The notes beneath the pieces were generated by a model. The model did no database searches. It saw only the letters and a list, made by a program, of their open reading frames with translations, and was not told the DNA's origin. The position numbers were made by a program, and so were the translations under genes. A DNA stretch of 64,000 nt, from the NCBI RefSeq assembly GCF_029852145.1, contig NC_079971.1, forward strand, positions 25,756,563 through 25,820,562, read 5' to 3'. Shown piece after piece: positions 22,673 to 37,013 of the stretch (position 1 is its first letter; every line of letters starts with the position of its first letter). Source of the DNA: Microplitis mediator (taxonomy: Eukaryota > Arthropoda > Insecta > Hymenoptera > Braconidae).

Positions 22673-23449
22673 TTTGTATAAGTAGTAGTAAAAGTACAAG
22701 TTGAATCGCTCATGCCAATAAATGGGGAGAAAATGATTTCACTTTAGCAAAAGACAGATTGCTGTCGCTCTGTCATTGAGAGATGTGTTAAAGTTCCACA
22801 AGTCCCATTTAAAGCTCTTTAATGGGTAGTTCAAGGGATAAAGATTTCTTCCGCGAGTAGAAGCCAAGATATTTCGATCAGAGATTGGAAAGGAATTAAC
22901 AAGTCTCTCAGACTTAAAATATCTATATCTGTATGTCTATAAGGTGCACACGCGAATAAAAAGACTAGTAGATGTGCTATTAGCTTTCAACGTAAGCCGG
23001 AAATTCCACTACGGAACCCACTCAGCGGCAGATAAGTGAGTGCGAAAGAAAGAAAGAGAGAAAGAAAGAAATATTCTTAGAGCGTCCAAAGAAAAAAAAG
23101 AAAAAAATAAAAATAAAAAATGGTGAACGAGTGGATTTATATAAATCTACTTGGGAAATAGGTGAACCGTGTGAAACCAAAAGTTTGTCTCATCTAAACA
23201 TCCTATCCTGGTGTCCGCAATTAAAAAGATTCAATTAAAACTCGGTAACTAATTAGTTTAACAAGAACTTTAAACGATGAAGAATGTAATAAAAAATAAA
23301 ACTACTAATGGAGCTAATATTCTTTAAATCATTATTATTTTATTTTTTTTATATTAATAAGAGCTTTCAGTAATTTTCTTTATTTTTCATTACATTATAG
23401 CTAAGTTAAGTAACGAATTGATAATTTTGTTAGATCGCGCCTTCACTGG

Positions 23450-23605
23450 GACAGTTACTTTACTCCCTTTGGTTGGTGAGACGGATTACTCAACGTCGCG
23501 TTAATCCGTTTTAGGGTAGATGACAAACTCCCGCCGGGGGTAGTAGCAGTACCTGCTACCACTCGTCGCTCTTCAAGCCTCGACCATCGGCACCCGAGCA
23601 TGGAT
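23450..23605. other. GC-rich island, function unknown
   Basis: Composition rises well above the surrounding AT-rich DNA. On the minus strand an ATG near 23601 opens a 48-codon frame with no recognisable family. Could be a conserved enhancer, a small exon or a noncoding RNA. Confidence 0.3.
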
Positions 23606-24239
23606 TTAATTAAAACGACGATCTATTCCGTCTATAATAGTTCTCGAATACTCACATGAGAACTAATTTATCTTTCATACTTGTCTTTCATCACCTATAC
23701 TTTTTTTTTTTTTCAATTTTTTTACATTAAAATAATAACTTTAATCAACTATTAATTATTTTAGTTGAATATATATATACCTATATAAAATAGTTGTCAT
23801 GTGGATTTATGTCTTATTTTTTTTTTCTGGTCTTATTGTTACTTGAAGAGTTACTGATGCTTCTGAGCATAAGAAAAAGATGAAAGATCACTTCCTTTGC
23901 AGAGGAAGGCGATGGCGAAGGCGAAAGGATCCTCTTGGACACACAAGACCTGGTGGATTTAGTTGTGGATAGGTTACTAATACAAGTCCAACGTTAGATC
24001 GACGGAAGGAAGGATCAAAGACTAGAATATGGTGGTATAGAGGGTATAGGGTGAGGCGGGACTATAGAGAGTGAGAAAAAGTAAAAATAGAGTAAAAGAA
24101 GGAGGGTATACATTTGTTGAGGTTAAGGTGTACTATGAAAGAATGTAGTACTCTTTGTGACGACGTTACAACGTTGCAATCTTAAATCGGTTTCATGCTG
24201 CTAAGGCGTTTCAAACTCTTCCCCGTGTGGTCTTTGTTC

Positions 24240-24310
24240 CCATGACGCGTTTTATACACCACCAGTCAGTTGGTTTGTCGCTAGTATAGAGTCGAATAAA
24301 AATTGTTTAT
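24240..24310 (+). promoter_or_regulatory. Candidate core promoter (TATA plus initiator)
   Basis: GTTTTATACACC at about 24248 is followed by CCAGTCAGTTGG and then about 450 bp of 5'-UTR-like sequence without long ORFs. The spacing from TATA to TCAGT is shorter than the usual 25-30 bp, so this is weak. Confidence 0.25.
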
Positions 24311-24689
24311 TTTTCTTTATCCGAATCCTAAAAGTATAATAGTGTGAGTGCACAGTATATACTTTTAAAGAAAATTTCATTTTAAAGTGACCAAGATACT
24401 GGTTCTTCCAAGTTTTCACTGCTTGCATATGCGATAGTATAGCCAGCCATAGCCAGTGATTTGAATTTTCAGTTTGTGGTGTGACGAAGCTTTTGAAATT
24501 TAAATTGATTTCAAGTGGTCAGTACTGATTACATTGGTTGATCGTTCAGCAGAAGTCAATGTCCAAAGTGTCAAGAGTATTTTACAAACTCAGAGTTTGT
24601 GTAAACTGAACCGCATCGAGGCAAATCGATTCACTACGAACGTTCAATCCAAGTTTTCACATACCCGTAGCTGGCAACACCGTTTATAT

Positions 24690-24720
24690 GTTGTTGTTGT
24701 TGTTGTTGTTGTTGTTGCTG
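24690..24720. repeat. (GTT)n microsatellite
   Basis: About ten GTT units with one interruption near the end. Confidence 0.9.
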
Positions 24721-27700
24721 TTGTTACTATAATAGTCTTCACCACTATCAATCTATGATTGGCATTTATATTTATCAATGGTACTCAAAATTTTTGACAA
24801 CCGACAATAAAATAAGTTATTGATTTTATAAATCTGATGGATTGTAAAATAGTACGTAAAGTAATAAATCCTTTATTTATACTTATAGCTCTTTATGTGT
24901 CTTTATATTTTTCCAACGGCGGTCGTTTACGTAAGCTTGATACAATTTTCATTGTAGAAAAGTGTAATGGGCAATTCCTTGAAAGATATCCATCCTAAGA
25001 AAGTTTTACAGGCAATCGTATAAGATACTGCGAGTTGGATGACGGGCGCCTATACACTGCTTAATTAAACCTGAGTACTTGCTAGTGAATGCCTCAAATA
25101 AGAAGGTCATTTCATGGTAATATATCTCGAAAGGTTATGCCTGCCATTACCCCTTGTACGCCAGATCTATCCAACAATTTAATACTTTTTCCTCGTACAA
25201 TATATATACATACTGTATATCGTTTCTCGCACTTACTATTCTCCATTACTCTGGTCTATTTCCGTTTACCACCAGCAGGTCGCTTGGTCTCACCTGAGGT
25301 TTGTCGGCTATAAACCCGTTTTTACTACTCTACTCGCGATTTAAACCGTTACTACTCTCTTTTTCCGTATTTTATCAGTTTTCTACCAGAAGAAAAATAA
25401 TAAAAAACAAAAAAATCAATATACGGAAAATTTTAATTATTAATTTACATTAGTTAGGAAAATATGTATAAATATTTTTAGTAAAATAAGAGTAAAGAGA
25501 TAGCTTTTGATGTAAATATACACATCAAGCGTCAGTGGCATTTAGGAGAAGCTAAAGGTTGTGACAAGCATATACATTTTGTATACACATATTACCCGCA
25601 TAGTTGTCATCATTCTGCTGGTGGTGTTAAACTCGTTCAAGTCCTTGTAATCTGCTTTTTACCCCTTACCTTTCTCCTGTCAACACTCGTTTTACTCAGA
25701 TTCACTGGGAGTATATAGTAGTAAACTTTTCAGAATAATGCCACGTAAATCTGTCAAGTTTCTTACAGAGACAAAAGCCATGGGAAAATCGTACTTTTAT
25801 ACATTAGTTAATTATCATAGATTTTTTTTAAAAAAATCATAGTAAGCAGGAAAGTTTAAGTATATGGTTTAGAGAGCATCACGAGGACTTGGACTATCGA
25901 TCCTGGTTAAAATGACGATGAGTCGTTCATCTGATCCCTAGTCGGGGCGCCGTTCAAATTTACTCAACGAAATGGAAGAGAGGAGCTTAAGAGAGAGAGA
26001 GAGAGAGATAGAGGATTTTTATTTTTTTAATCTTCTGCCCTCGAGCATTCGTTTCATCTTGGAGATCAAGACTAAAATCGATTGTCCAATGATTTAATGC
26101 TCGTTGGAATGTTATTGCTTTTAAAATTAAATTGATTAATATATATGTCGTCAGTATAAATATAAAAGACGAATAGGGCGTTGGATTTTAGTATTTCATT
26201 TGATTACAAAAGGACATACATTATCGACTTTGCGTGTCTCGTGCGAACCATCTCGAATCTATACACCCGGATTTAAACTCAATCGACTTTGACTCAAACC
26301 CAAACAATTCACTACTTTGTCGGATATATCGATTTAGTAGTCCAAGTACTCTGCAAAATACGTTTCTCTATACTCGAGATAAAATAAATCCTTCAATTTA
26401 ATTTATTCTTATTCTTATTCTTATATATACATTTTTTTTTTTTTTTCAACAGACATTTGTGTTTATTTTTTTTAATTTTTATAAAAGGATAGGGCACTTT
26501 TACTCACATTAAATTTACTCGGGAATGAAGAAAAGTATTTGAGATGCTGCCGCAAGTGGGATTGGTGGTATTGAATAACAAAGACTAGACGAGTAGAAAA
26601 AATTGTTAAAATAAAAGTAAAACCTCGAGGTTAACAAGCGCACTCTTGGGGTATCGGGAAGCCAAAAGGTATAAAGGAAAAATACTCAGACTTTGTCTAT
26701 TTCCCAAGGAGAAAATGCTTTGTATTTTTAAATAAAGTTACTCTACTTGGAAAGATCTCTCTCTTTCTCAATTTTTGCTCTAAACTTGTGTCCAATCTAC
26801 AGCATCTTGTAATTTCATTTTTAAATCTCTGTCCATTAGACACATATATGTCTGATGTACTTTTTTTTTTCTCTGTATCAAAATATAGAATTTATTTATT
26901 TATAATATTAAAACAGAAACTGAAAGTATTTGTATCCAGTACAGAGTTAAAGAATGAAATTATTTATACTGGATATAAATAAAAAAGTATTTGTGAAAAA
27001 ACAATCATCGGGTGTTTGTGTATTTTTTATGAGACGACGAAAAACTATTCACGAAGTGAGAAATAAAGTACGTCTTTGCTCATTTCCAAGGGAGAGAATT
27101 CTTTGTATTTTTAAATTAAGTTAGCCACGGAAAAGCCGGTGAACAAAACTTGCTTCGAACTCGTCGCTTCGTCTCGTGTCTTCGCACTTTCTTTACACCC
27201 CTTCCTCATCCACCCCATCCACCCCATCATCCCTTCAGTAGCGTTTCAAGCTTTTCCTATTCTACGTTTCTTCGCCTTGCTTTATTTTTTATTTTATCTT
27301 ATTTCATTTTATTTTGTTTCTTTCTTTCTTTTCTTACTCTCTTATGTGTATATATATAACTTTTTTTCCTTTCCTTTCTTCACTCCATTGAGAAGAAAAA
27401 AATTCGCAGGCGACAAAACTAGCGTAGCTACTCAATCATTTAGGGAAATGGCAGGGATTCCCATGAAAGCCGCAAGCAAGGGTCTCTGCGGAATTTATAG
27501 TTGACTTCCAAAAAAGTTTCGAGAGATAGTGTCAGACTAAAAATTGATGATATTTGTTATTCAAATTCAACCGTTTACCACTTTTAAATATAATAATGAC
27601 ATATTTGTTTAACAAATAACAATCCAATTAACGCGTTAGTTGATCTGTAAATCATCAAACGAGTTGCTCTCACGGAATAAGTAAAGGTAACGTCCGCAAC

Positions 27701-30700
27701 TACTTATCCGGCTATTCTCAACACGAACTATAAAAGATGCCTATCAGTCGCTTGCTGTACTTGTACTACTACATTCTCCAGGATATATATATATATATTC
27801 TCGTTTAAAGTAGATTCACCCGGAATTAATTAAGACCCTTCTCTTACTACCATCGATTACTATCGGGTTTTCAAATTCCCGATAACCCAACATTCATTAC
27901 TTATCTTTATTATATACCACAAAAACAATAATATTATCCAAGTTTTTGAATTTAAATATAGGGTAATAAACTGGCTTTTACATATTATTTGTTTTTGTGT
28001 CTTTTAATAAAGTAATATTATTGTTATTTACATAAAGCGCATTGATTATGATAACTGCATTCAATGAATATTCAGTTAAATGAATACAAGTGAAACGTGA
28101 GTTACGGAGAAACTCTGGTGTCGTTTGTCTATTAAGTTTAGATGTCTTATTATATAAATATGTGCAAGTTTAATCAAAACAATAGGAAACTTACAGACAT
28201 CTGTGCAAACAAACTGTTAACTAATAATACTCGATTAAAATTATTATAATATATATAATGTGGTGAAACATAATGAAACTTTATTATTTTTCATTACAAC
28301 TTAAATACTTTATTAACTTTTTATTATACCGATCGATCGATTTATTATATGAGCTTTGAATGATTTAATTTTGAATGATGTATGTGATATTAAACGATCG
28401 GCGTAAACCTGACAAACGATTTATAACAAGCATTCAGATGTTACGAGCAATTATTACAAGATATGTTTTTGCGAGAAGACCGGTGAATGGGGTACTAAAC
28501 GAGAAGAAAAAAAAATATTGTTCCTATAGAGGGAATTCAGAAGTTATCATAGTAAGAATCTCTGTGTCATAAGTATTTTTTCAATATTATACAGGTATTT
28601 CTGGAGTTAGGATAGTGATGCTCTCGAAAAAAAATCCAGTGGGATATATTCAAAAACACAATTTTTTTTTTATTTTCCAAAGCTAAAAGTTGTTTCGGTC
28701 AATTTATTTAAATGAATTTTTTTAAGGTTTTTCGGGGCGCTAAAAATTTTTTTAAAAAATGATTTTTTTGTTGCACGAACGTTCGGAACTTCAGGTACAT
28801 AATTTCTTTTATATTTCCCTCGGGTAGTTATATAGTTATATTGATTTGACTATGGCAATATAAAATATTTTATATCGATAGTTGAGGAACTTTGTATCGA
28901 CTTCAATATATATCGGCTTAAAGAATAAGTGTCTTTAATTTAACGCCGAAGAAGCTCCAGGGTATCATTGTGCGCATCGCTGTCGTGCTATACAGTGGAC
29001 CAACGGAAAAATAATGGAGACATAGTATTGGAAGGTCACAAATCTTGGGCATCGGACACGAGACAATACTTTTTTTGTTACTTTTTTCTTCATTTTATTT
29101 TTATCCGTCCACATCGAGGAGAAAATCTTTTATAGAAGTAGACTCATGTCAAAGATGTCCAACGTGATTGAATATCGATTATATGTTGACGACTATTGGT
29201 ACATATATAAGTTTGTGACGCATAAAAAAAAAAAAAAATAAATAAATAACATTGAGTGAACTATAGGTAAGCAATTGAGCCGTGAATAATGCTACTTTGT
29301 GAGTATGGTCAAAAGTGAGATCTTTAAGCTTGAATGGATTCACTTGCCTAATCGGTTTCCATTTCCGGTTTCAGGTTGTCTTATTGTGAGACACTGCAGT
29401 TTGCTGTAGTTCCAATTGGATGCTCTCAAAGATCGAGTAATTTGATCGGAGGCTCAGAGACTTTGCCAACAGTAACCTATATATATATTTAACCGGAGAT
29501 ATGTTTCATGAAAGGAGGATAATTGAGATTTCATGTAAGTTCATATATATATATATTTTACTTTAGCATCGATTTCTATTTTCTAACCACTTAATAAGGA
29601 TCCCCGTTAGCCCTTCCAGTAAAAGTACCAGCCAGTACTTTAAACAATCTTAATCATCTAATGGCCAGTAATTTGAGGACCCTCAGCATTTTCTCTCCTC
29701 CATTGAATTCGATTCATTTTCTTTTGGTTCCCATTTACTTATCGCCGTCGTTTATACTCACTTTCTCTTCATTGAACTTTTGCTTTATGGTTTTCTTTTT
29801 TTCTTTATTTCCCTGATGTTTTTTTGTGCCCGCAGCCTCTTTATTCCTCCATTTGGCGCGAGATTCAAATCTAGACGATTGACTGGAGAGCACTTTGGAG
29901 TTGGTCGAGAGCTCATTCGATTCTGAACTCAGTGGTGAAAGGTAGGAAGACACTCTCCCAATTCTGTCCTCGGTAATATTGTCGGAAAATAATCTGGTGG
30001 AAGAAAAAAAAAGTAGGCAAAAAATGAGTCTTTTTATTTTTTATATTTTTCTTGTTCTTCATTATACTTGAGAGAACAATCAAGACAGCATCGGTAAATG
30101 TCTCACTGTCGGATGGTCCTTTTCAGAGACAGACGTAGTAGAGTACCAGTAGAGTACCAGTAGGTTCGTCCTACCAGTAGGAAAGTCAAAGATAGATTTA
30201 AACGTAACGAGCTCATCGTTTTGCCCGAATCCACTTTCTTTATCTCGAAGATAACAGTCAACCAAAAGATTCCAGGGGCTATTCCGTTGAGGGATAAACT
30301 TGTTCTAAACTCTCAGCTCCCTCCTTCCGCGAATAACCCTACTGCTCTCTTTTTTTATGATGATACGCTGTTCAATAGAAAATAAAAACTTTTTTGGTCT
30401 TTTAATAACAAAGAGAGAGAGAGAGAGGTAGATTTTAAACATACTAGTTACCAGTGAAAACCCTCAGAGGGAACCATAATATTGATCTTTACGAACGACG
30501 CTCTTGAAATCTTTGCTAAGTGAACCTCTGCTTGTTTTAACAGCTGCTTGCGTATGGAGATTTGAAATTTACTATTAAAATGCAGATAACTTTTCTTGAT
30601 TAACATTACCCCATGTTTTCCTCTTAATATTCCGATGCTATAAAAAAATTTTACAATAAATTCACCTAAAATCTGTCAAGATTATTGTAAATTCATGTTA

Positions 30701-32280
30701 CCAACATATATATAAATATATACCCTTGTATAATAAAAAAAATTTTATTTAAAAATATATTACTCTTAATATAATAGCGTCGTCATTAGAATTCTCGACG
30801 TACCCGGCCCTTCGGGAATCATTCTCAATTCAAAGCTCCATCTGTTTCAAAACGCGGCATTGCTGTCGAATTAATAACATTTGGGAAATGATTCTAGTAA
30901 TATCCTACGTGATGTTTAGTTTTTAATAACAAGTCAAAAAAAAAATAAAATAATCCGTGACATCAATCTATGAATTATTTAATTAAACTCTAAAATATTG
31001 TTAATGGACGTTTGAAAATAATTAAGTACTGGTACGACATTAATGAGATAAAAGTAGTAAACGAAAGTGTCGTCAAATGTCTACATTGGAAATAAGAAAT
31101 GTCATTAAAGTTACTCTAGAGCCCCATGTGTCGATTCACTTTTTTTTTCTTCTTATTTTCTATCGTGGTCGGAGTCTTTTCCCCTCACCATTTTCTCATT
31201 CTCAGTTTGGGTTTACTTTTTTTCCTCGCGTATCTTTATTTCTTTTTCTTCGTCCCTCTCAAGTTCTTTGCTTCGTGTTCTTTTCTTCTTGTCTGATTAT
31301 TCCTCGTTTTCCCAACCCATCGTGTCATCTCGACACCTCTTTCCCGCTCGTAGTTATCTGCATTGGAAATGGAAGGTCGAACGAATGAGGGTAAAAAATA
31401 AAAGTTAAAGAAGAAAAAAAAATAAAAAATAGCAATTGAGGATGGTAGTAGTAATAGTAGTAGTTTTCATTGGTGATATTTTTCACCTTCTTTGGAGCTC
31501 GTCAACGGTGACTTCCTAATTGTAAAATCCCGATTGGTTATTCCAGAGCGACCTGAATGTGTTTTACTATCCTCGGTAGTCTTTCTCTTACTGTATAATT
31601 TCAGATTTTGCATAAAAAAACATTGTGATTTCTCAGAAGTTTAAATATTTCATCGAAAGAACTACCAACATTCTCTATGTCGAATCAATGTGATAATTCT
31701 TATTTTTGTCTTATTTTGAATCTCAATAAAGATGGAGAGGAAAGAGATCGGTTTATCGGTAAGTCGGTTCTTCTTCCTATCGTCCCTATGAATATAGGCA
31801 AGAGGGTTCCCTTATACTTAAACGAGGGTCGCAAACTGATGCCACCAATTGGTAAGGGAAGAGGATAAACGTTCGAGATACTTGTTTTTTCTTTCCCTCT
31901 TTTCTTCTCTAAACTTATCATCGTCATCATCATCATCATATTTTTCTTCTTGTTCTCCTTCTACTGCTTATATTCAAACTTGATAACGATAAAAGATAAC
32001 ATGTCCAGTTTGTTGGTACATAAGTTTTAGTAATATGATACTACGCTATGAATAGTAATGTTTATTTGGGTCAAATTGCATAAAACCAAATGATCTTACA
32101 TGACACCGAGATTTATATCCAAAGATAATCTTAACGAAAAATATTTTTATAGCTATTACTTTTAAATTATTCGACGATAAATAAAAGACAGTATTTTTAT
32201 TGTTATTGTTAATAATAATAATTGTGATTGAACAACAAATTTTAATTATCATACCACGAATGAGTATCTCACTCGGGTGA

Positions 32281-32430
32281 AATTAATCGGCCGCGGTCTC
32301 TCGGTCGGTTTACCTCATTCCCTTCAGCCCACCTCGCACCGTTTGTATCCACTCGATGTGCCAACAAGTCCCCCTTGCGGCAGGCAATACCGTTTCCAGG
32401 TTCCACGCCTAAGGCACGTGCCTGACTCTA
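32281..32430 (-). other. GC-rich island with an open antisense frame and donor site
   Basis: This 150-bp block is the most GC-rich in the gene-poor region. On the minus strand one frame stays open from an acceptor-like AATAG (about 32430) to a good donor (AATGAG then GTAAAC, exon end at 32314); it includes GNGIACRKGDLLAHRVDTNG. A 12-bp palindrome AGGCACGTGCCT sits at one end, followed on the plus strand by TATTTTTG. Could be a lone coding exon, a conserved element or an RNA gene; I do not recognise it. Confidence 0.3.
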
Positions 32431-33458
32431 TTTTTGTATATATAAATATATAAATTTTCATTTATATCGGTAATTTTTTTGTTTATGTGATTCTATAAAA
32501 TAAAAAATATAAAAAAAGAAACGAATGAAATGGGATAATAAATAAAATTCCGAGGTATTGAGGGTGAAAATAATATATATTTATTGATAATACTGCAAAA
32601 ACATTGAGTATAATGAGATTGACAGTAAAAAATAAAGATATATAGTAGTAGTCCTAGTGTTTTTATTTAAAAAGAAAAGAAAAAAAAAATGTAAAAGGAC
32701 AGAAGCGAGTGATATGATGCCGTTGACAAGGGAAAATCCATCATCTTGGTCACGCTTAAAATTCATCCTCTTGACTTAGTGGGAAAACGACGTGGGGTAT
32801 AATATGACAAATACGATGACAAGCAAGGAAAAGTGTCTCTCAAGGAATATAAAGGAAGCGAACAAGAGGAAAGAGGATCGTGTACGTCGGACCCAACTGA
32901 AAACTGAGAACGACAAGTTATAACAGCAGCTTCAACAGGCAACTCAACAAGATGTGCAGCCAGATTTTAAAATAAATATTGAGAGAGAATAAGATGGAAA
33001 ACAACTGAGTTTAAGTGAGGGTACACCCTCTTGCCAAGCATTAACCTTAACGACCTTTTAGGTGAGCTCGTATTTTTATATTTTTTTAACCCACGGCGAC
33101 TGTCGCCAGATTTTTTTCTCCCAGTTCCTGAGATTGCCGTGTCGCCAGCTCAGCGTCTCTTAATGTTAACTTTTTCATACACCCTTTTTTCACCCGTTTA
33201 ACATCACTGAGTGACTCTCTTCTTCTTCTCCTTCTCCTTCTTCTTCTTCTACTTGTTTTTATTCTTACTCTAGAGTAGTCTTCCTACCTATATATTTATA
33301 TATACACTCGTGGCTTTTCACGCCTCATTAGTATACACTCTCATTGATATAAAAAATCCAGAACATTATGCTATATAATAATAATAATAATAATGATAAT
33401 TTTTTAAGTAAAGTTAAATTTTTTTATTTTCTCAACTAATTCATTTGTTACTTTTTAG

Positions 33459-33501
33459 CGGCAGAAAAGACCAGTGGCTGGAAAGATGGCCGGAAGCGTC
33501 G
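33459..33501 (+). other. Possible 43-bp exon
   Basis: A long pyrimidine-rich tract ending TACTTTTTAG directly precedes 43 bp of GC-richer sequence. This holds an ATG (ATGGCCGGAAGC) and ends at GTCG followed by GTAGAT. It has the form of a short internal or first coding exon but no partner exon was identified. Confidence 0.2.
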
Positions 33502-36500
33502 GTAGATAATACTATTAATTTACTTCCAAGAATCGTAAAATTACGATGAAACTTTAAATTGGATATTTTATCGGAATATCTTTCTCGCGAGCACTCGTTT
33601 CCATCTTAAAACCCCTTTCCTTTACTTTATCCTCACCCTCCATACTCACTCGCGATTACTATTTTCCTAAAGCCTCACGCGCACTTGTTAACTCTATAAA
33701 ATACAGAATACTAATGCCTACTGTATATTCGCCACGCAATCTCATTGCCTCTGTTTAAATATTGTCATTTAATTTTATTTTTTAATAAAATATCAAAAAT
33801 AAAAGATAAAAAATATTTTTTAAGGAATAAAATAACACTTAGTGTGTTGACGTATGTGACTACTAGAAAATAGTATCACCAGAGTCTCTTTATCACGTGT
33901 GGATAGTGGTAACAAGTAGAGAAGTCGCGAACAGACCAACTCCACCGAAAATATACGACTTGGATTTGTAATTTCTATTAAACTTTACCCCACATTATTT
34001 TTCTGCAACAGTGGGATTTTAAAATAAAATGAAAATAATTTTATCATTATTATTAACTTAATAATTTATTCACTAGTGCATATTATCTATAAATATATAT
34101 ATATATAAGATTGTTAAATTTGAGTTTTACTGCAGCTTCCTGTCCGGATGATATAAAAGATAAAATCAAGAGCATCCTGACAGTATACACGGTTCGGTGA
34201 TTAGATTTTCCGCATGAACAAATAAAAGACATGGCAAAATGGAAGCTGGTGGTGGCCTGTCGCGTGGAATATAAGAGTAAAGCTTAAAGAAGCAGCAACT
34301 CGCGTGACTTAAACTATCACAGATCGGATGCTACGATATCTATCCGTATCGACCAACTGACCGCTAAGTACACAAAACCAACGAGTTATTCAACTCGATC
34401 CTTCTTCTTATAGACCAAGACGACTACAGACTACAGACTACGACTTTATTGTTACGTCTAACGGGTGACTTGTTATTTTTATGATATTATAACTTTACAG
34501 TTCTCACTCCCGACATTAACAAATTACATTTATGTTCACCCGATAAGTCTATCCTACTCGAAATTTTAATCTGCAAGGCTATGAAGGATTTAACCTCTCA
34601 ACAAACTCGCGTGTACTTGCTTTATATGCTAAAAAAAAAGAATTATTATAAAATATGCTTTTGTATAATCTTTCATATTAAATGTATTACTCGTTCGTTA
34701 TCGCGATAGATAAATCATTTTATCTTATTTATTTTTTATTTTATAATCCATTAATCTTTTGATATTATTACTATTATTAGTAATTTAATAAATTAGTCAT
34801 TAGTCGGTTAGATATACTCAGCAACAAAAAGATAAAATCCATCAAAGGATATTTGTATCTTGTTTAGTGTTTCTAGTATGTCATGAGCTGATGAGTAAAA
34901 GGATTTCTTGTCACATCATCAAGATTATTATTATTATTATCCTTTATAATTTTAGAAGTAGCATTTCTACTTCTACATACGAGGATCATCTCTGTGTACG
35001 TGAGCATGTTTTCTCTCTATATTATAATATGTATTTATATGCTTTCATGATATATCATGAGTTTCATTAGCAATCTTTCAAATTACATTATTCCCTCCCA
35101 TTCTATTTATAAACCTCCTCTTCTTAGTACAATGACATTTTCAGTCTTAAATAGATTTTATTTGAATTATTTAAAGCATATGTTCATATTCTATATCAGT
35201 ATTTTATTATTATTTTTTGCAGATCTATAATAGATTTGTTGTCTGAATTTTAAATTAAAATTATTTCTGAACTCTGATAGATGAAATAATTATTAGAGGC
35301 ATAAGTATAGACTTTGATTATATAAAATATAATTCGAGGATTTTTTTAATAATAAGAGTAAATATTAAATAAAATGTCGAGTGAAGGAAAATAAAAAATA
35401 AAATTTCGTCATTTAAAGTGACAACTGTACAAGAATGGGTTGGATCGTCTTATCCAATATTCAGCATGTTAAGCACAAACGCGAAGAATATTGCAATTTT
35501 ATAAAAATATAATAATATATGAATGAACGTGTGTGTTTTCACGATATTGAATTTAAAGAATGAGAGAAAGAAAACGAAACAAGAGTTTTAAATATAATAC
35601 AAGACGTCTGGTTGTCTTCCGAAATACTTTATTTTCTGAACTAACGTTTTTCCCAAGTACCAAATAACTATATCGCCATTGTTTGTCTACTCTTTCTATC
35701 CTTATCTTCGCGATTATTTCCCCAGCAAGTACTCGAGTCTCGAGGATAGAGTTTGGTTTCTCTTCTCGTCTTCAGAGAGATACGACTATAATTTTACTAC
35801 TCTCAACTACCAAAAGCCAACGAGGAACCTTTGAGAGACATTTATCGCCATTTCTTTTATTCCTTATACTAAAAGTTATTTAAATGAGAAAATTATAAAA
35901 AGAATCGTTTTCGATAACTTTATAATAACTTTCTTATATATTTTCTTCTACAACTGAATGTAAATCAAAGAATACAATTAATCTAACTTGATTGCAAAAC
36001 TTTTCACCGGCGCTTTTCATTTTTTTTTTAATTTTTAAATCCATTTATTCTCTTTTATATTATTAGTAAGTTATAATTATTTTTCCAACTAATTATCACG
36101 TTTCAAATAAATTTTTAATGACACGGAAGCAAAGTTAATTATATAGTCAATTCAAGATAGAGATTTTTATAGGAGTATAGACTGACCTAGGTCTTCGTTT
36201 TGTCAAATGAGTACAAGTGTATATGGTTTTAGCTTTGATAGTGTTATCGCGTTGTCTGACTGCATAATGAGTCTTTCTGGCCTTACATACCAGTAGTAGT
36301 AGTTTTAGTTGTACTAGTATTAGTATTAGTGCTAACAGACTTAAACTTACAATTACTATTACTATAACTATTAGACTATTACTATTACTGGGAAGAGTAG
36401 TAAAGCGTCCCTTTCTATTGCGCGTCACTTGTTCGGTCTCCTGGCATTTAAACTCTACACGAAAGTCAACTATAGGATTTCCCAAAGTCTCTTATATGAG

Positions 36501-36982
36501 AATATACGGTCGTTCATTTTCTTGTCCTAGAGCAGATGCGTTCTCATCAAGGATTTCATTCAATTCTATTCAAAGACTTTTCATCTATAACTTTTTATCT
36601 TTTGTTCAGAGAATCTCAAATGAATTGGAAAAGCTTTATTTATAAACTTTAATTTTTATCCAAGTTATATTTATAAATCCTTTTAGTTTATTTTTTTTTT
36701 TAACAGCAATTATTTATAATTTTTTATACCGTTCATAGCTTTTTACTGTTCACATACGCGCTCTCTGGGAATCCAATCGTCGAGGGATTACAATTTATAT
36801 GTCCGGATCCTTTTCAAACCGAGAGAAAGAGAGAGTTAGGAAATTGCGTTGTCGCTGCGTGGGTATTTTATTTTCTCCTTGTTTCACTCTCTTTTATACT
36901 GGTCTCTTCCAGTCCTTGTATTGGATGCAGCTTCCAGAGGCGATTTTATACCCTCAAGCTTATGGTTCGCCGCGTCCACTAG

Positions 36983-37013
36983 GATACAGATACAGATACA
37001 GATACAGATACAC
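36983..37013. repeat. (ATACAG)n hexamer repeat
   Basis: Five tandem units. Confidence 0.9.

Noticed and set aside
27139..27504. 121-codon plus-strand frame
   Set aside because: Phe/Leu/Ser-rich translation of a T/C-rich tract; starts without ATG and no recognisable domain.
31077..31388. 103-codon plus-strand frame
   Set aside because: Has an ATG, but the content is Phe/Ser from TTC/TTT runs; no family and no splice support.
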